Assembly (NCBI GenBank): GCA_029961685.1
Contig: JARWKL010000016.1
Location: 16,188,157 to 16,252,156, forward strand
Direction of reading: 5' to 3'
Source: Aristolochia californica
Taxonomy: Eukaryota > Streptophyta > Magnoliopsida > Piperales > Aristolochiaceae
DNA length: 64,000 nucleotides
The notes beneath the pieces are model-generated. The model had not been told where the DNA came from and ran no database searches. It worked only from the letters and a program-made list of their open reading frames with translations. Positions 46,600-58,166 of this stretch are shown here, one piece after another (position 1 is the first letter of the stretch; each line of letters starts with the position of its first letter). A program made the translations under genes and the position numbers.

Positions 46600-47045
46600 T
46601 TGTTGTTTATTTTGCAGTCGTTCAAACTTTATCTATTCTGAATTTTGATTCCAAAGAGAAAATTCTCTTTTCATTGGGGTGCATGGACTTTGATTTGGTA
46701 CTTCGAGTGGATGAACCTCCAAGACCGATGGAATTAGGTACCCAAGTTGAGGAAACATCATATGGCCTTTGGGAGCGATCTAATCACTTATGTTTGATGT
46801 TTATCAAATCTCACATTGGAAAAAGTATATGTGGATCCATTCCCGATTATACCAAAGCAAAAAAATATCTTCAAGCTATTTAAGATCAATTTGAGACTTC
46901 TGACAAGGCATTAGCGAACACCTTGATGATGAAAATGTGTTCCATGAAATTTACTGGTACCAAAGGTGTACGTGAGCACACCATGCAAATGCGGGACATA
47001 GCCGCTAGATTGAAGTCATTGGAGATTGAGATGTCCTTTCGTCTC
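46600..47045 (+). mobile_element. retrotransposon gag fragment (copia type)
   Basis: Translation gives 'LGCMDFDLVLRVDEPPRP', 'YGLWERSNHLCLMFIKSHI', 'YTKAKKYLQAI', then past a stop 'QFETSDKALANTLMMKMCSM', 'REHTMQMRDIAARLKSLEIEM'. This order and these motifs (LGCMDLDLALR..., WERSNRLSL, M-DIA-KLK-L) are typical of plant copia gag of the UBN2 type. One stop and an abrupt switch into a minisatellite at ~47,045 show truncation. Confidence 0.85.
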
Positions 47046-47300
47046 AATTGCTACCAATGCCACTGCTCTCCCACATCTTTTCGTCGGACAATGTGATTCC
47101 GTCCGTCATAGCTGCTACCAATACCACTGCTCTTCCACCAGACGATGTGAGTTCGTCTGCCCCAGCCACTACCAGTGTCGCCGCTCTTCCACATCTCTTC
47201 ACTAGACGATGCGATTTTGTCCGTTACCAGTGTTGTTGCTCTTCCACATCTCTTCACCATCCGCCCCAACTGATACCAGTGCCACTGCTCTTTCCGTCCT
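47045..47300. repeat. minisatellite, ~55-60 bp units
   Basis: About four units contain 'ctaccaatgccactgctct(t/c)ccacatct(t)ttc' and 'gacgatg(c/t)ga(t/g)t(t/c)cgtc(c/t)g'. They are imperfect, and the last unit is shortened. It directly follows the gag fragment. Confidence 0.75.
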
Positions 47301-47379
47301 TTAGCTTCCACAAACATATTTCCTCTTCTTGAAGACCAAGATTAGATTATCATCTCGGAGCTCCATCTTGTAGGGGCAT

Positions 47380-47560
47380 GATAGAGATAAGGATAAGGAT
47401 TGAAATATAAGTACCAAATAGACTCAAACTCAAACTCAAACTCTGAAGAATTGTAATCTATACTGTCGTTGTTGTAATTTTATAAATACCTGCCTCCTCA
47501 TAAATGAAAATCACGACAAATATTATTCTCAATTCCTAAATTCTATAAAAAAACACTCGG
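47380..47560 (+). mobile_element. possible LTR remnant
   Basis: The tract 'cttgtaggggca' is followed by TGATAGAGATAAGGATAAGG, a TATA-like 'tataaatacc' (~47,492) and then 'ttctcaattcctaaattc'. This resembles a polypurine tract plus short LTR at the end of a retroelement, perhaps the partner of the preceding gag fragment after internal deletion. There is no second copy in the window. Confidence 0.4.
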
Positions 47561-47793
47561 AAATGAAAATATCTAGTGTTTCTCTTTACAAATGAAGAAG
47601 GCTCTATTAGATTCTTAGAGCTGCCTAAGAAACCTTACATCATTATAATAGAGTTCACAACGGGATATATCATTATACGAAAGAATTCATTTGAACAGAC
47701 TTCGTTATCATTCCACTCATACAAACACCACACTTACAGAAGTTTTCAATTCAACTAGACAGATCTTCGAACATGAAGTGCTAGCTCTCGGTC

Positions 47794-49351
47794 TTATGGA
47801 CCAGATTTGTAGTAAGATAGAACCGTGTAGACAGTGCCAAGCGTAGTGAGGTTTAAGAGGACAGCACCAGCGAAAACAGAGATGATACTCCATGGGCTCT
47901 TGAAGTATGTCTCTTTAAGGTTTATTCTCCAGTCCCGGAATCTTCTCTTCCACTTCATCATATTTCTTTTACGGTACTCGTGCATTTCAGATCTCAAGTC
48001 CTCATAAGAGGTTTCCAGCTCGCATTTGGTATTGTTACGCAGTCTGTGTAGGAACCCAGCTATCTTTTCTTCGTCTGGAAGGTTTGAGGATATGATACCT
48101 TCAGATTGAAGCAACCGAACATCCTTAGGGCTTTTGGCGAGGAAGCTGATGAATAGGATAAATGACCTAATTTCATGGCCTTCACCTGGATGTAGAAGCT
48201 CGAAGGCTACCATATTCAACAGCTCAATCCCTCTGGCTTGATTGACTAGAATTTCTGGCAAGCTCAGAATCCCGTTTTCCTTATCAAAGGTGATGTCCAA
48301 GTCGGAATTTGATTCAGACTTTTTGCTGAAAACAATACCTGCTTCACGTAATATAGATGCAGGGTAGAATGTATTACTCAACTTCTGTGTGCCTTCGCGA
48401 TGGTGTCCAATTTTCAGCTTCCGTAGCCAGTCCAAGTAATGTAATCCCATGATATCCTTCATTTCAGAGCGACAGAGATTGAGTATACTGTATATACTTA
48501 ATCATCAAAATGACCTCATTAATTTTAAAATTAACTCAGTTTCGTTTTTCATGGTTTACCTTTTCCTTCTCTGCGGCCGTGATCTCCGTGCCTTCTTGTG
48601 CTTCCTTTTCTGCTTCTTTGATCTTTCCCACCTGTCGCTTCTCCTGCTTTCTGGGTAGCGTTCGTTTTTTCAGTACAAGGGAAAGCATTGTTATCAAGGA
48701 ATACGGAAGCTGGTTTTCTAACAGGGAGAGATCATTTCGCAAGTCAATGAGAGTAAAGGGTCCTGCACTAGAGCTGAACACCGGATCACTATCGCAGTAA
48801 CCAAGCTCAGCTGGTTGTGTTTTTATAATGTGTACGTCTATGATCTCCAGCCAAAACATTCCATCAAGTACCATCAATTGAAGAAACTTATCTTGGTCCT
48901 TCCATTTCTTGTCCAAATCTCTGTACGACTCCATTAAGCGCTTCGTCACGGGCTGCAGTGCCTTAAGATAGTCTGCAACAGATGTTCTTGACCTCTTCAG
49001 GACATGCGCTAGAGCTCTATGCTTGTGTTTTTCCATTTCCATGAGGTGAGGAGCACCGTGATGGTAAGGTCCAAACGATACTAATTTGGGCGTGTAAGCC
49101 TCGGGATTTGCTTCCCTCATGTTGGAGGGCACACGGTAAATGCAGCAATTTTCCCACTGTTTCGCCTCTTCCTCGCTGGATAAATTCTTCAGCTTCTCCA
49201 AGAGGTCCATATCCAGAATCACATCCTCTTTATTTGGAGTACTAATCTGCTTCTCCTCTGCTGTTACATGCACGTAACACTTGTCCGCTAGATGATCTGC
49301 TTCTACTGTAATTTCTGCTTGCTTCAGTAATCTCTCCGTCTCCATCTCCAT
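47794..49351 (-). CDS. DUF247 (UPF0481) family protein, two exons
   Basis: Exon 1 runs 49,351-48,560 and exon 2 runs 48,456-47,794, with a 103-base GT/AG intron in phase 0; the product is 484 residues. DUF247 signatures are CCIYRVPSNMREANPEAYTP, VSFGPYHHGAPHLMEMEKHK, MVLDGMFWLEII, DLSLLENQLPYSLI, 'LPEILVNQARGIELLNMVAF' and a C-terminal hydrophobic helix (SIISVFAGAVLLNLTTLGTV). The family is a plant-specific group of probably plasma-membrane proteins, anchored by the C-terminal helix. Most members have unknown function; some grass members are linked to self-incompatibility, which should not be transferred here. A Lys/Glu-rich insert (residues ~238-264) lies at the exon junction. No stops or frameshifts are seen, and length is within family range. 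The ATG at 49,351 precedes the conserved region by ~80 residues. Confidence 0.93.
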
Positions 49352-50177
49352 TATGTAAGTGTTTCAAAGCAACCGAGCAGAATGATTTCTCGCTTGCTTG
49401 TGGCTGTCTTACTCGACTCTCTTCTGCAGATAAATCAACGCCAAGAAAGAAGTCGAAGAGAGAAATAATCATCAACTAAACATCAACTGTCACTGTTTTT
49501 TCTTCCCCTCCATTCTATCTCTGTTTTCGATTGGCAACAGAAGTCTATCCAAAGCTCCAAACAATTTTAGCCACTTCTTTTTCTTTGCGAAAAGTGGTCT
49601 TTGCTCCTTTGCTGGAACACTGGCCTTTCCTATGCCCCATTCTATACAATAATTGAGCTCTTGCAAGTTGCAAGTTCGATATGTTTCTTTCTGATGAAGA
49701 TTTCAAATGAAAGGACAGCTTTCTCTTTGCCAGCTTACGCCTCTTCCTTTAAGAAACCATGGGGTCAACAAGGTCCTTCGTCTATGCCCCATTCTCTTCA
49801 ATAATATCATGCTGCCAAGTCCCATCAGTTCCTTTCTGTGTTGCTTTTTTTCTTTTGATACAACCTCCAAAGCTGATGCATTTGCTTGTAATTATTGAAG
49901 ATGACTACAAAAAGTCTATTCAAACTCCAATCCCTCTTAGCTTTTTCTTTTTCCCAAATGTGATGTTTGCCACTTTTGTTGGCTTGTCCTTACCATGCCA
50001 TTTAATACCCCCATTGGTTCAACCTTTCTCTATAACAATTTGTACTTTCGAGCTATAACAATTCCCTTTTTTTTTGTGTGTTTTTCAAATCTTTTGTACT
50101 TATTATATATGACTGTCTTAAGTGGATTTGTATTATATCTTACAAAAAATTAAAATATAAATGACATACCAAGTGTT
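49352..50177. other. upstream of the DUF247 gene
   Basis: Holds the presumed promoter and 5' UTR of the minus-strand DUF247 gene. An imperfect local duplication ('ctatgccccattct...caataat' at 49,630-49,655 and 49,782-49,806) is present. No other gene is supported. Confidence 0.4.
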
Positions 50178-51397
50178 TAAAATTAAGGAAATTTTATTAT
50201 ACTATCCAATTTTTAAAAATAATAACACAAATAATCAACTTTAAACTTAATTGTACAAATACCCAATATTGACGGGTCAAGTGCACATGTGTACAAATCC
50301 ACTTACGCGGTGTCATGTCTTCATGCCACATCAGCACCCTAAGAGTCTTATGCCATGTCACCCACCACGTCCTTGGGAAGACATGTCATCCTCCCCGTAG
50401 GATAGCCCATCATTGAATGTCATGTAGACCCTCCATGTCAATTTGCCTTTTATTGCTATTTTCATGATTGATTGATTTAGGTAATTTTGTAATTAATTTT
50501 TAAAAAAATATATAAATTTCTGGTTTTAAAAAATCATACACATTTCATTTCATTAACTTCACTTTAAGATAATAATATGATTATTTATTATTTAAAAAAT
50601 AATTCTTAATATAATTAATACTTTATTTTAGGTAATACTTTAATGTAATTATTTCAATTTAAGATAATACAATATTTAGTAAAAAATAATTTAGTTTTAA
50701 AATTCTTATTTTTTGGTATAAATATTCTACCAAAACATAAAATTCATACACTAATTAATAAAAAAATTATTCTTACCTATTTAATACCTTTTATTATTGA
50801 TTTAAAAAAATAATTTAATTTGAAATTTTATTTAAAAATATTTTAGAGTTTAAAAATCTAATTTGTTGGTACACTTTTTATTTAATTATATTTAAAAATA
50901 TCTAAAAATAATAATTTCATTCAAAAAATTAAATCATAAAAATATTTTTCAAAATCATTTAATTTGTTATAAAATTAATATTTTATTTTTAAAAAATATT
51001 TTTAGAACTTAAATTTAAATAAAAATTTTAATATATTTTCTAAATATTAAATATATTTTAATTTTTTTTAAAAAAATTAAAATATTTTAATTTAATTATT
51101 TAATTTTAAAAATATTTATATATATATATATTCAATTTTAAAAATATTAAAAATATTTTTAAAGCATTTATGGGTGACATGTCTTCTTGATGACATGGTG
51201 TAAGACTCTTAGGGTGCTAACATGGAGTGATGACATGACACCACGTAAGCGATCAAAGCTTACGTGTCACCTTTAACCATACACATATTCAATTGACGGG
51301 TCAAAATTGGGTATTTGTGCACTTAAGTTCAAAAGTTGGTTATTTGTGTTATTATTTTAATAAAATTGGGTAATATACTGAAATTTCCTAAAATTAA
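50178..51397. mobile_element. non-autonomous MULE (Mutator-like) with 9-bp target duplication
   Basis: The element 50,187-51,388 (1,202 bp) is flanked by the perfect 9-bp duplication TAAAATTAA (50,178-50,186 and 51,389-51,397), the Mutator-like hallmark. It has long terminal inverted repeats (~200 bp). They start GGAAATTT, and both include 'gacgggtcaa', 'acccaat', 'cctaagagtctta' and 'gacatgtcttc' or their complements. The interior is AT-rich (about 50,440-51,170) with a short (TA)n and encodes nothing. Confidence 0.9.
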
Positions 51398-51912
51398 TAC
51401 CTAAAAAAAAAAAAAACTAACTAACTATTACTGCCATGAGTTTGTGTAAAGGAGCTGATCGTATTTGACTACAAAACTTGAAATTGTATTCCTTTTTAGA
51501 AAATTGGTGACACTTATGTCATCTTTTACTATTTGTTAAGAGTTAGAAGGGCACCATTTATTTCTTCTAACCTATCATTTGATCTTTTAAACAATATTGA
51601 AAATTATGTCATTAACAATACTCCAAAAGTTTGTTAAAATTTTGTATAGAAACATTACCTCAATTCATGAAAATACAAAAAAGATTAAGTAAAATGGTTG
51701 GCATCTTCAGTTCATGGTACTATCTTTACTTTGGTCTCAATGAGTTTGTTCATCTCTATATATACGTACATAATATAATGAATTGATATTTACAAAAGTT
51801 TTCCAAGTATTGGTTACTCATGGGATCTCATTCTCAAAAGTTTCAAATATTCTTTTAATAAATATATTTATAAAAAAATCTTGATATTATATGCTTGAAT
51901 AATGTAAAAAAA
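51398..51912. other. AT-rich intergenic, no gene seen
   Basis: No repeat or coding signal stands out. Confidence 0.3.
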
Positions 51913-53170
51913 AAAAAAGTGTCAAAACCATCTTTGTAACACTTCATTGTGTTTTTACGTATTTCTTATGTACATATCTAAAATTCGCAAGTCAATTAAT
52001 TTTTAATTAATAATTTTTTGCTTTCAGTTACAAATTAGTAACTGTACTAATTTTATATAACACTACTTGCATGTCCACCATCTCATTTTATATTCTTATG
52101 TAACACTACTTGCATGTCCACCATCTCATTTTATATAAGTACAAAATCAATCAAGTAGTGCACGTCCACCTCAGCAAAGACAAATAACCTCCACCTAAGA
52201 TGTATGCACACCCACATGACTTCATGCAAAGCAAGCCATTGCAATGACCCATGAAAGATAATTCTCTCACATTATTCTCAAGGGAAGATGCTCTATAAGA
52301 TTCTCTCAATCAAGATCTTTAAAAGAGAAAGAGATATCACAAGGAAGCCAAGATCATCTTAATCAAAATCCTACAACCAAGGGAAGAGATACTCTCAATC
52401 AAGTTCCTATAAAGTAGCTCTAAGAAAGACAAGTGTAGCTAGGAATTTTGAACTATTTCTAGGTGAGCAAATCTAAATGGGAAAGTCATTCTTTACTCTC
52501 TCTCTCTAGAGACCTCTATACATCCTCATATATTGTACTACATGTTGAAATTTTGTGTATAAATAGGACACTGCTTTGTTTTTTGTGTATAAAGTGTCAA
52601 AGCCATCTTTGTAACACTTCATTGTATTTTTATGTATTTCTTATGTACATATCTAAAATTTGCAAGTCAATTAATTTTTAATTAATAATTTTTTGCATTC
52701 AGTTACAAATTAGTTTAAGTAAAAGTGCTGTATTTTATTTTTAAATATTTAAAAAAATATTGTAATAAAATAGTTTATGCAATGCAAATAATAAATTTCA
52801 ATTTTCAATACCAGAAGATAAACAATTTTATCGGTGAAATCAGAGGTTTAAAACTTTTGGATGTGAAATTTGAAATTTTTGTGAAGGCATCTACAATTTA
52901 AACTACTTCCATGAAAGGGTCCCAATGTAAATCTCAGCATACCCATGCACATCCACCATTTCATTTTATATAAGTACAAAATCAATCAAGTAGTGCATGC
53001 CCACTCAGCTCTTCATTCAAAAGACAAATAACTTCCACCTAAGATGTATGGACACCCACATGGCTTCATGCAAAGAAACCTAACGCAATGACCCATGAAA
53101 GATCATTCTCTCACATTATTCTCAAAGGAAGATGCTCCACATGATTCTCTCAATCAAGATCTTTAAAACA
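51913..53170 (+). repeat. two-block direct duplication (A-B ... A-B)
   Basis: Block A (51,918-52,035; gtgtcaaaaccatctttgta...) recurs at 52,588-52,712. Block B (52,067-52,325; cttgcatgtccaccatctca...) recurs at 52,945-53,168. The order A-B-A-B suggests a tandem duplication of ~670 bp, with ~220 bp of unrelated sequence added between the second A and B. Block B contains tatataag and reads like an LTR leader, so this may be a decayed retroelement. Confidence 0.85.
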
Positions 53171-53199
53171 GATATTGTAGGAAGATTTGTGAAGTATTG

Positions 53200-54190
53200 A
53201 TAACAAAGGCTCATTAACTTTTCAATAAGAGGTTTGATGGGGTAATATATTCCCCACAAACCAAACAAGCCATTTTTTGCTCGTTTGCAAATAGTTGAGT
53301 TCATATTGTTCAATCAAAGTAAAATGGATGATCGATCAATCAAGTGTAACAACTATCTTTCTATCAGAATGTGACTTATTGATCGATGATATAATTATTC
53401 AATATCTTCCTTTTGAGTCTGGCAATTTAAGTTGATCGATCAATGTACATGGTATGATCGATCATTCTTTGTGTCCCTGATTGGCAAAGTTTTGTATGTT
53501 CGATCAGTCTTAGAGGTTGATCAATCAGTCAGTAAGAATTTGCTTTGCCTGGACAATATTGATTGATCAGTCTAAATGGGTTGATCGATCATGCTATATA
53601 GCACAAATTGGTCATGTTTTGGATGATCAATCAATCAACTTTGGTTAATCGATCATGATCGATCGATCATGTTTTATGTTTTTGTCTTGTGCATTTCTGG
53701 TTGCTCGATCATCGGCAAATGTTGATCGCTCATTCCAGTGTCAATTCGTATAATAGACTTTTAAAGCATGGGAATGAATGATCCTAAGTAATTCTAACAT
53801 ATATGAAATGTGTGTATGAATTTTTGAAAACATGTTTGAATGCAAAATATGTCATAAAACTCCAAGTTTGCATTGTACCTTACTTTTTGGATGGAGTGGA
53901 TAGCACTTTCTACATAGACTAAGTTATTGATATTTCTCAGTGAATCCTAAAACTCTAGTCTTCAATTTTTCTTCATCTTTTGAGGGTGATTGTTCAAGAG
54001 TTATTGACTTTCACATAATGCTAAGGGCTTTGAGAAGCTTGTATTGATTCAATGTTTTAGACCTTGAAATCATGTCTATTGAAGGAAAAGTATATGAAAT
54101 ACTAGATTTACAATTGTTAGCTCTATTAAGTTTTGTTATCATCAAAATCAAGAAGGGAGTTAACACTCAGTCAACAATCTCCCCCTTTTT
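53200..54190 (-). mobile_element. LTR-like segment with GATCGATCA words (minus)
   Basis: Reading minus, a polypurine tract (aaaaagggggagat) precedes TGTTGACTGAGTGTTAACTC at 54,176, followed by 'cttgattttgatgataacaa', as in the opposite-oriented segment at 45,177. The body contains at least ten variants of TGATCGATCA (53,318-53,735). The LTR start resembles SIRE/Maximus-type copia LTRs (from memory). Its far end is unclear, near 53,200. Confidence 0.65.
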
Positions 54191-54711
54191 TATGATGATA
54201 AAACCTAATGTTGAAAAATTACAATTACAACATCTCTAAGGTTGGAGCCTAGTCACATGTGCAAAATTTGAAAAATGGCTCCCCCTTAATCTATGTGTAT
54301 CTCAATGTACATTTTAGGTTTCAATTTGTAATTTTTAGTTTGCCGAATGGATCTAATTTTGTTTCCCCCTTTTGTCGTACTCAAAAAGATATTAAGGATG
54401 TGCATGAGTAACAAAAAGTAGCTCAAAGGTCATTTCATATATAATTTGTAGATTTACAAAAAGTGAAATAAATACAAGTACTCAAAGAAGGTAATTGTTG
54501 GATTTAGGATCCCATGATAAGGTCCTCAATCATAGTGGTGAGAGAGGAGAGGAAGAAGAAGAAGAGGAGAAGAAAGGAGAGAAAGAAAGAAGAGAAGAGG
54601 AAAAAGAGAGAAGCATAAAGAGAGATGGAGCTCATGAGAGCTTAGGAGAATGGAGAAAGGCTAAGGACGAATTTGAGAGAAGAGGGGAAGGCTTGAATGA
54701 TCTATCTCTCA

Positions 54712-55034
54712 CCTTGTGTTAAGCACCTAGCCAATACTACCCAAAAGACCGGCCTGTTAGGAGCGGAAGACATAGGTACTTAACCCAGGACCATAACATC
54801 ACACCCCGCCCGCCCGAGCCGACGACCACGGCGGCATTAACACAGCAACGCGACCGGTTCAGGGGTCACGCCAGGGGCTTGCGGTCCACCTGCGCACGCG
54901 GCCGCTGGGACTCGAAGTCAGGACGTAACGCCTGCTCTGATACCAAATGTTAAGCACCTAGCCAATACTACCCAAAAGACCGGCCTGTTAGGAGCGGAAG
55001 ACATAGGTACTTAACCCAGGACCATAACACCTTG
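54712..55034 (-). mobile_element. 313-bp TRIM nested in a copia LTR, perfect TSD
   Basis: Two ~82-bp LTRs, 54,717-54,798 and 54,948-55,029 (TGTTAAGCACC...ACCATAACA), appear identical by eye. They flank a 149-base GC-rich interior. On the minus strand TTTGGTATCAGAGCAGG next to the right LTR supplies a tRNA-Met primer-binding site. The other interior end is purine/G-rich (gggcgggcggggtgtga) as a polypurine tract. The 5-bp target duplication CCTTG (54,712-54,716; 55,030-55,034) is perfect. The interior also contains gacttcgagtcccag, a tRNA B-box-like word. Identical LTRs and an intact duplication indicate a young insertion. Confidence 0.93.
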
Positions 55035-56236
55035 AGCCTCTATTTATATTTTTTGACAGAGTGTGACATTAACTATAATTCCCTTCGGGTTTTAAGCTTT
55101 CAAAAGGGAAAAACATAAGTAGACATTCTTCACCTTACATAATTATACCCTTGTGTTGTCCTTATGAGATGAGCACCTATTTACCATTTGTGCCACCTCA
55201 TTGACGTGGGCGTGCATATTACTTTAATACCACATAAGGTGCCTTCCAACACTTCCCCTCAAGTGGGTGGGGAGAAAACATCGTAGATACCTAGATTGTA
55301 GCATATAGTGGTTAAGATCTTGAATGTGATTGGTTTTGTAAGAATGTCTGCCACTTGCCCTTAAGATAAAACATGACTAAGAGATAAGATACCAACCTGA
55401 AATTTCTCCTGTATAAAATGGCAATGTACCTCAATGTGTTTTGTCCTCTCACGGAAGACAAGATTTGAAGTGATATGAATGGTTGCCTGGTTGTCACAAT
55501 ATAATTCCATAGAAGCTCCTTTATAGAATCTCAATTCAGTAAGAAGGAAACTAATCCATAGGAGCTAACTGACTGTGTGGGCCATAGCTTTGTACTCTAC
55601 CTCTACATTGGACCTTGCAACCACATTCTGCTTTTTGTTTCTCCATATAACTAGGTTACCTCCAACTAAGGTACAATACCTCGAAGTGGACTTCTTGTCA
55701 TCGGGTGATCCAACCCAATCTGCATATGAGAAACCTTCTATGTTGTAGTGATCAAAATTCTTATAGAGAAACCTTTTTTTTGGAGCTCCATTTAAATATA
55801 TTAATATCCTTTCCAAGGCTTGCACAATGGGTAAGTTGTGGTTTGTGCACATACTGTCCTACCACTCACTGCATATGATATATTTGGTTTAGTCACCGTG
55901 ATGAAGATAAACTTTCCCACAAGCTTCTAATATTTACTTATATCAACATCTTCTCCAGAGTTTGCACATAGTTTTACATTAACATTCACAGGAGTATCTA
56001 CAAGTCTACTCCCCATCATCCCTGTGTCGTCTAGTAGATCCAAAACATACTTTCTCTAAGATAATATAATTCCATGTTTGGACTAGAACACCTCAATTCC
56101 CAAAAAATATTTTAAATTCTTGGCATTTTTTTAGACTTCTTTTATGTTGTCTACATCACTACTAGTTAAGACGATATCATCTACATAAACCACTAGTAAT
56201 ACTTTCCATTTTAAGATATTTAAACATAGGATACCA

Positions 56237-56600
56237 TGACGTATAATCATAGTAGAAGAGGATTAAGGGGTGAGGAGAAGAAAAAGAGTTGTGGAGAGAA
56301 GGTTTTAGGAGGAGAAGAGGAAGAGTGACGAATTTGAAGAAAATAAGAGGAAAAATTGGGTAATGGACTTATCCAAACCCTCCCCCTTAAGTTGTATTTA
56401 TAGATATCAAAAACACTAATATTATAAAATTACCCCTCCCCCTAGTAAAAGTTAATAAGATACATACATCATAAACTAATTATATCAGTACCTTTATGAG
56501 ACAACTCTTTATTTACCATCATGTGGGCCTTCTCCTTGGTCTGTGGGGTTGAGCCCATCTTCCACACACTTGGACGTGGGATTGGGCCCATCTTCCAACA
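56237..56600 (-). mobile_element. LTR inserted in the copia RT (probable solo LTR)
   Basis: On the minus strand TGTTGGAAGATGGGCCC begins at 56,600 and the segment ends near TATACGTCA at 56,237. It contains a TATA-like tctataaatac and C/T-rich U5-like sequence. Copia RT coding continues on either side (FIKNT before, VVYVDDIV after), so it interrupts the RT gene. TGGTATCC follows the LTR end and looks like a short primer-binding-site remnant. No clear 5-bp duplication was found. Confidence 0.65.
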
Positions 56601-56741
56601 TAAGGTATTCTTGATGAAGACAGAATGATTTATTGAGCACCGGCTGAATCCAAACCGTAACATTGGTTAGCTAAAATTTTCAAACCAAGCCCGAGGGGAC
56701 TGTTTAAGTCCATATAGAAGTTCTCTCAATTTACATATTGT

Positions 56742-58166
56742 TGGAAAAAGGTGTTTTTTTAAAAAAAAATATTAAAGAATATGGGAAAATGATGTTAAAA
56801 AAACTCCAAAGAATGTAGTAAACACGACAGAAAATGAAAAAAAAAAATGGTCTTGGTGGTCTTCTCTTGACTTTATAGACATCGAGTTATAGGAAATTAG
56901 GCTAGAAATTGGTAACAGGAAAGGATGCCAATGACTAAGGGTTCTTTTAATCTAACTTTCTAGATTAACAGTAAATTTTAAGATTTTTTCGACTAACAAA
57001 AGTGATCTAAGAGGCATTTTCAATGTTTTGAATCCGATGTGTATCAATAACATTCAATTTTATTTTATCGAATCGTGAAAGAGAGTTTGGATGATTTCTA
57101 GGGCAGTTTTTTTTTAAAAAAAATTCTTGATCGGGGTACTAAAAAGTTTGATTAAGGTAATCTAAAAATATATTGCTAGGTTTTGTAGTATTGTGGACTT
57201 GATGAACCATTTATATGAATCATATTTATCATTGTTCCAATTTTCACAACTATGGTATTAACATGTTCTCTTTCTCCTAAACGTTTTCTAATTGCATTAG
57301 ACCCAATGTTAGGCTCTAATGGCAGGCACAGGATACCATGGCCCCCAATCATATTTCTCTAAAAGTAATAGTATATATTTCCTCTTCTATCACATAACAA
57401 TATCTTCTCATTTAATCCATTTATATCCTAATATGTGACATATTGTTTGGGTTTTTTTTTCTTAATTTTTAAAATATTTTGGTTAGAATTTAAGAGATTA
57501 TACCTCTCCTATCTCATCTTCTTTGTATTCATTGACATTTTGCAATCAAGATATAGATAAAAAGGAAAAAAAAAAACATGTCCACAGCCCAAACTAAAGG
57601 CCATTGACCTTTTAAGCCATAGACATTATATTCTATACTTCACCCATGTCCAAAGAGGACATGATTGTGGACATGGTGCTGCTAGAGAAACTGTCAACCA
57701 TGTCAAAAGAGGAATAAGTGAAACAATGGAACAATTGTCATATTTACTACAAATGCTGCAAAACTTGAGTTCTCTATCTTTCCATCTTATCCTTCATATT
57801 CTTCTCATTTCAGCTTTCTAGAACTCTTATATAACATTGTGTATGGAGTGGTGAGGGCCAATATGTATATCCCTTTTCCAAAGCCTAGTTATACTTGTTT
57901 TTAACAACAGCCCTGCTCATTTCTTAGTTCAGTAATCGTGCTTGCCAGTTTCTGTCATTTTTCTCTTCAATTACAAGGTAAAATGAAGCCACCCAGTGGA
58001 CTGTGCTGGCCAAGATCGAACCAAACTGTGCATGCTTGTGCATGAAAAAATATTACTCAACTTTATTTCTCTTTGAATTGTTAGCAATTAACTTATTTTG
58101 CATTCATGCATGGAAAACAAACAGATACAGAAAACACGTACTATCAGTACAGAATACATCTAGCCA
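56742..58166. other. intergenic, no gene seen
   Basis: AT-rich. At 56,742 the copia homology ends with TGTTGGAAAAAGG, possibly another insertion's edge. No ORF or repeat unit is recognised. Confidence 0.3.

Larger units (their letters stand above)
54496..56741 (-). mobile_element. truncated Ty1/copia element (minus) with 3' LTR
   Basis: On the minus strand, pol pieces run from 56,741 down: 'LYGLKQSPRAWFENF', then after an inserted LTR 'LLVVYVDDIVLTSSD', 'NLKYFLGIEVF', 'LVGKFIFITVTKPNISYAV' and RNase H (55,852-55,565, 'GFSYADWVGSPDDKKSTSRYC', 'NVEVEYKAMAHTVS'). 'QVADILTKPITFKIL' follows, and a polypurine tract (cttgaggggaag) abuts the 3' LTR (55,251-54,496; TGTTGGAAGG...ATCCAACA). The LTR is interrupted by a TRIM. 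The 5' part of the element is missing beyond ~56,741. Confidence 0.88.

Noticed and set aside
54498..54722. Glu/Arg-rich 75-codon frame as a coiled-coil protein
   Set aside because: It lies within the purine-rich part of a copia LTR read on the strand opposite to the element.
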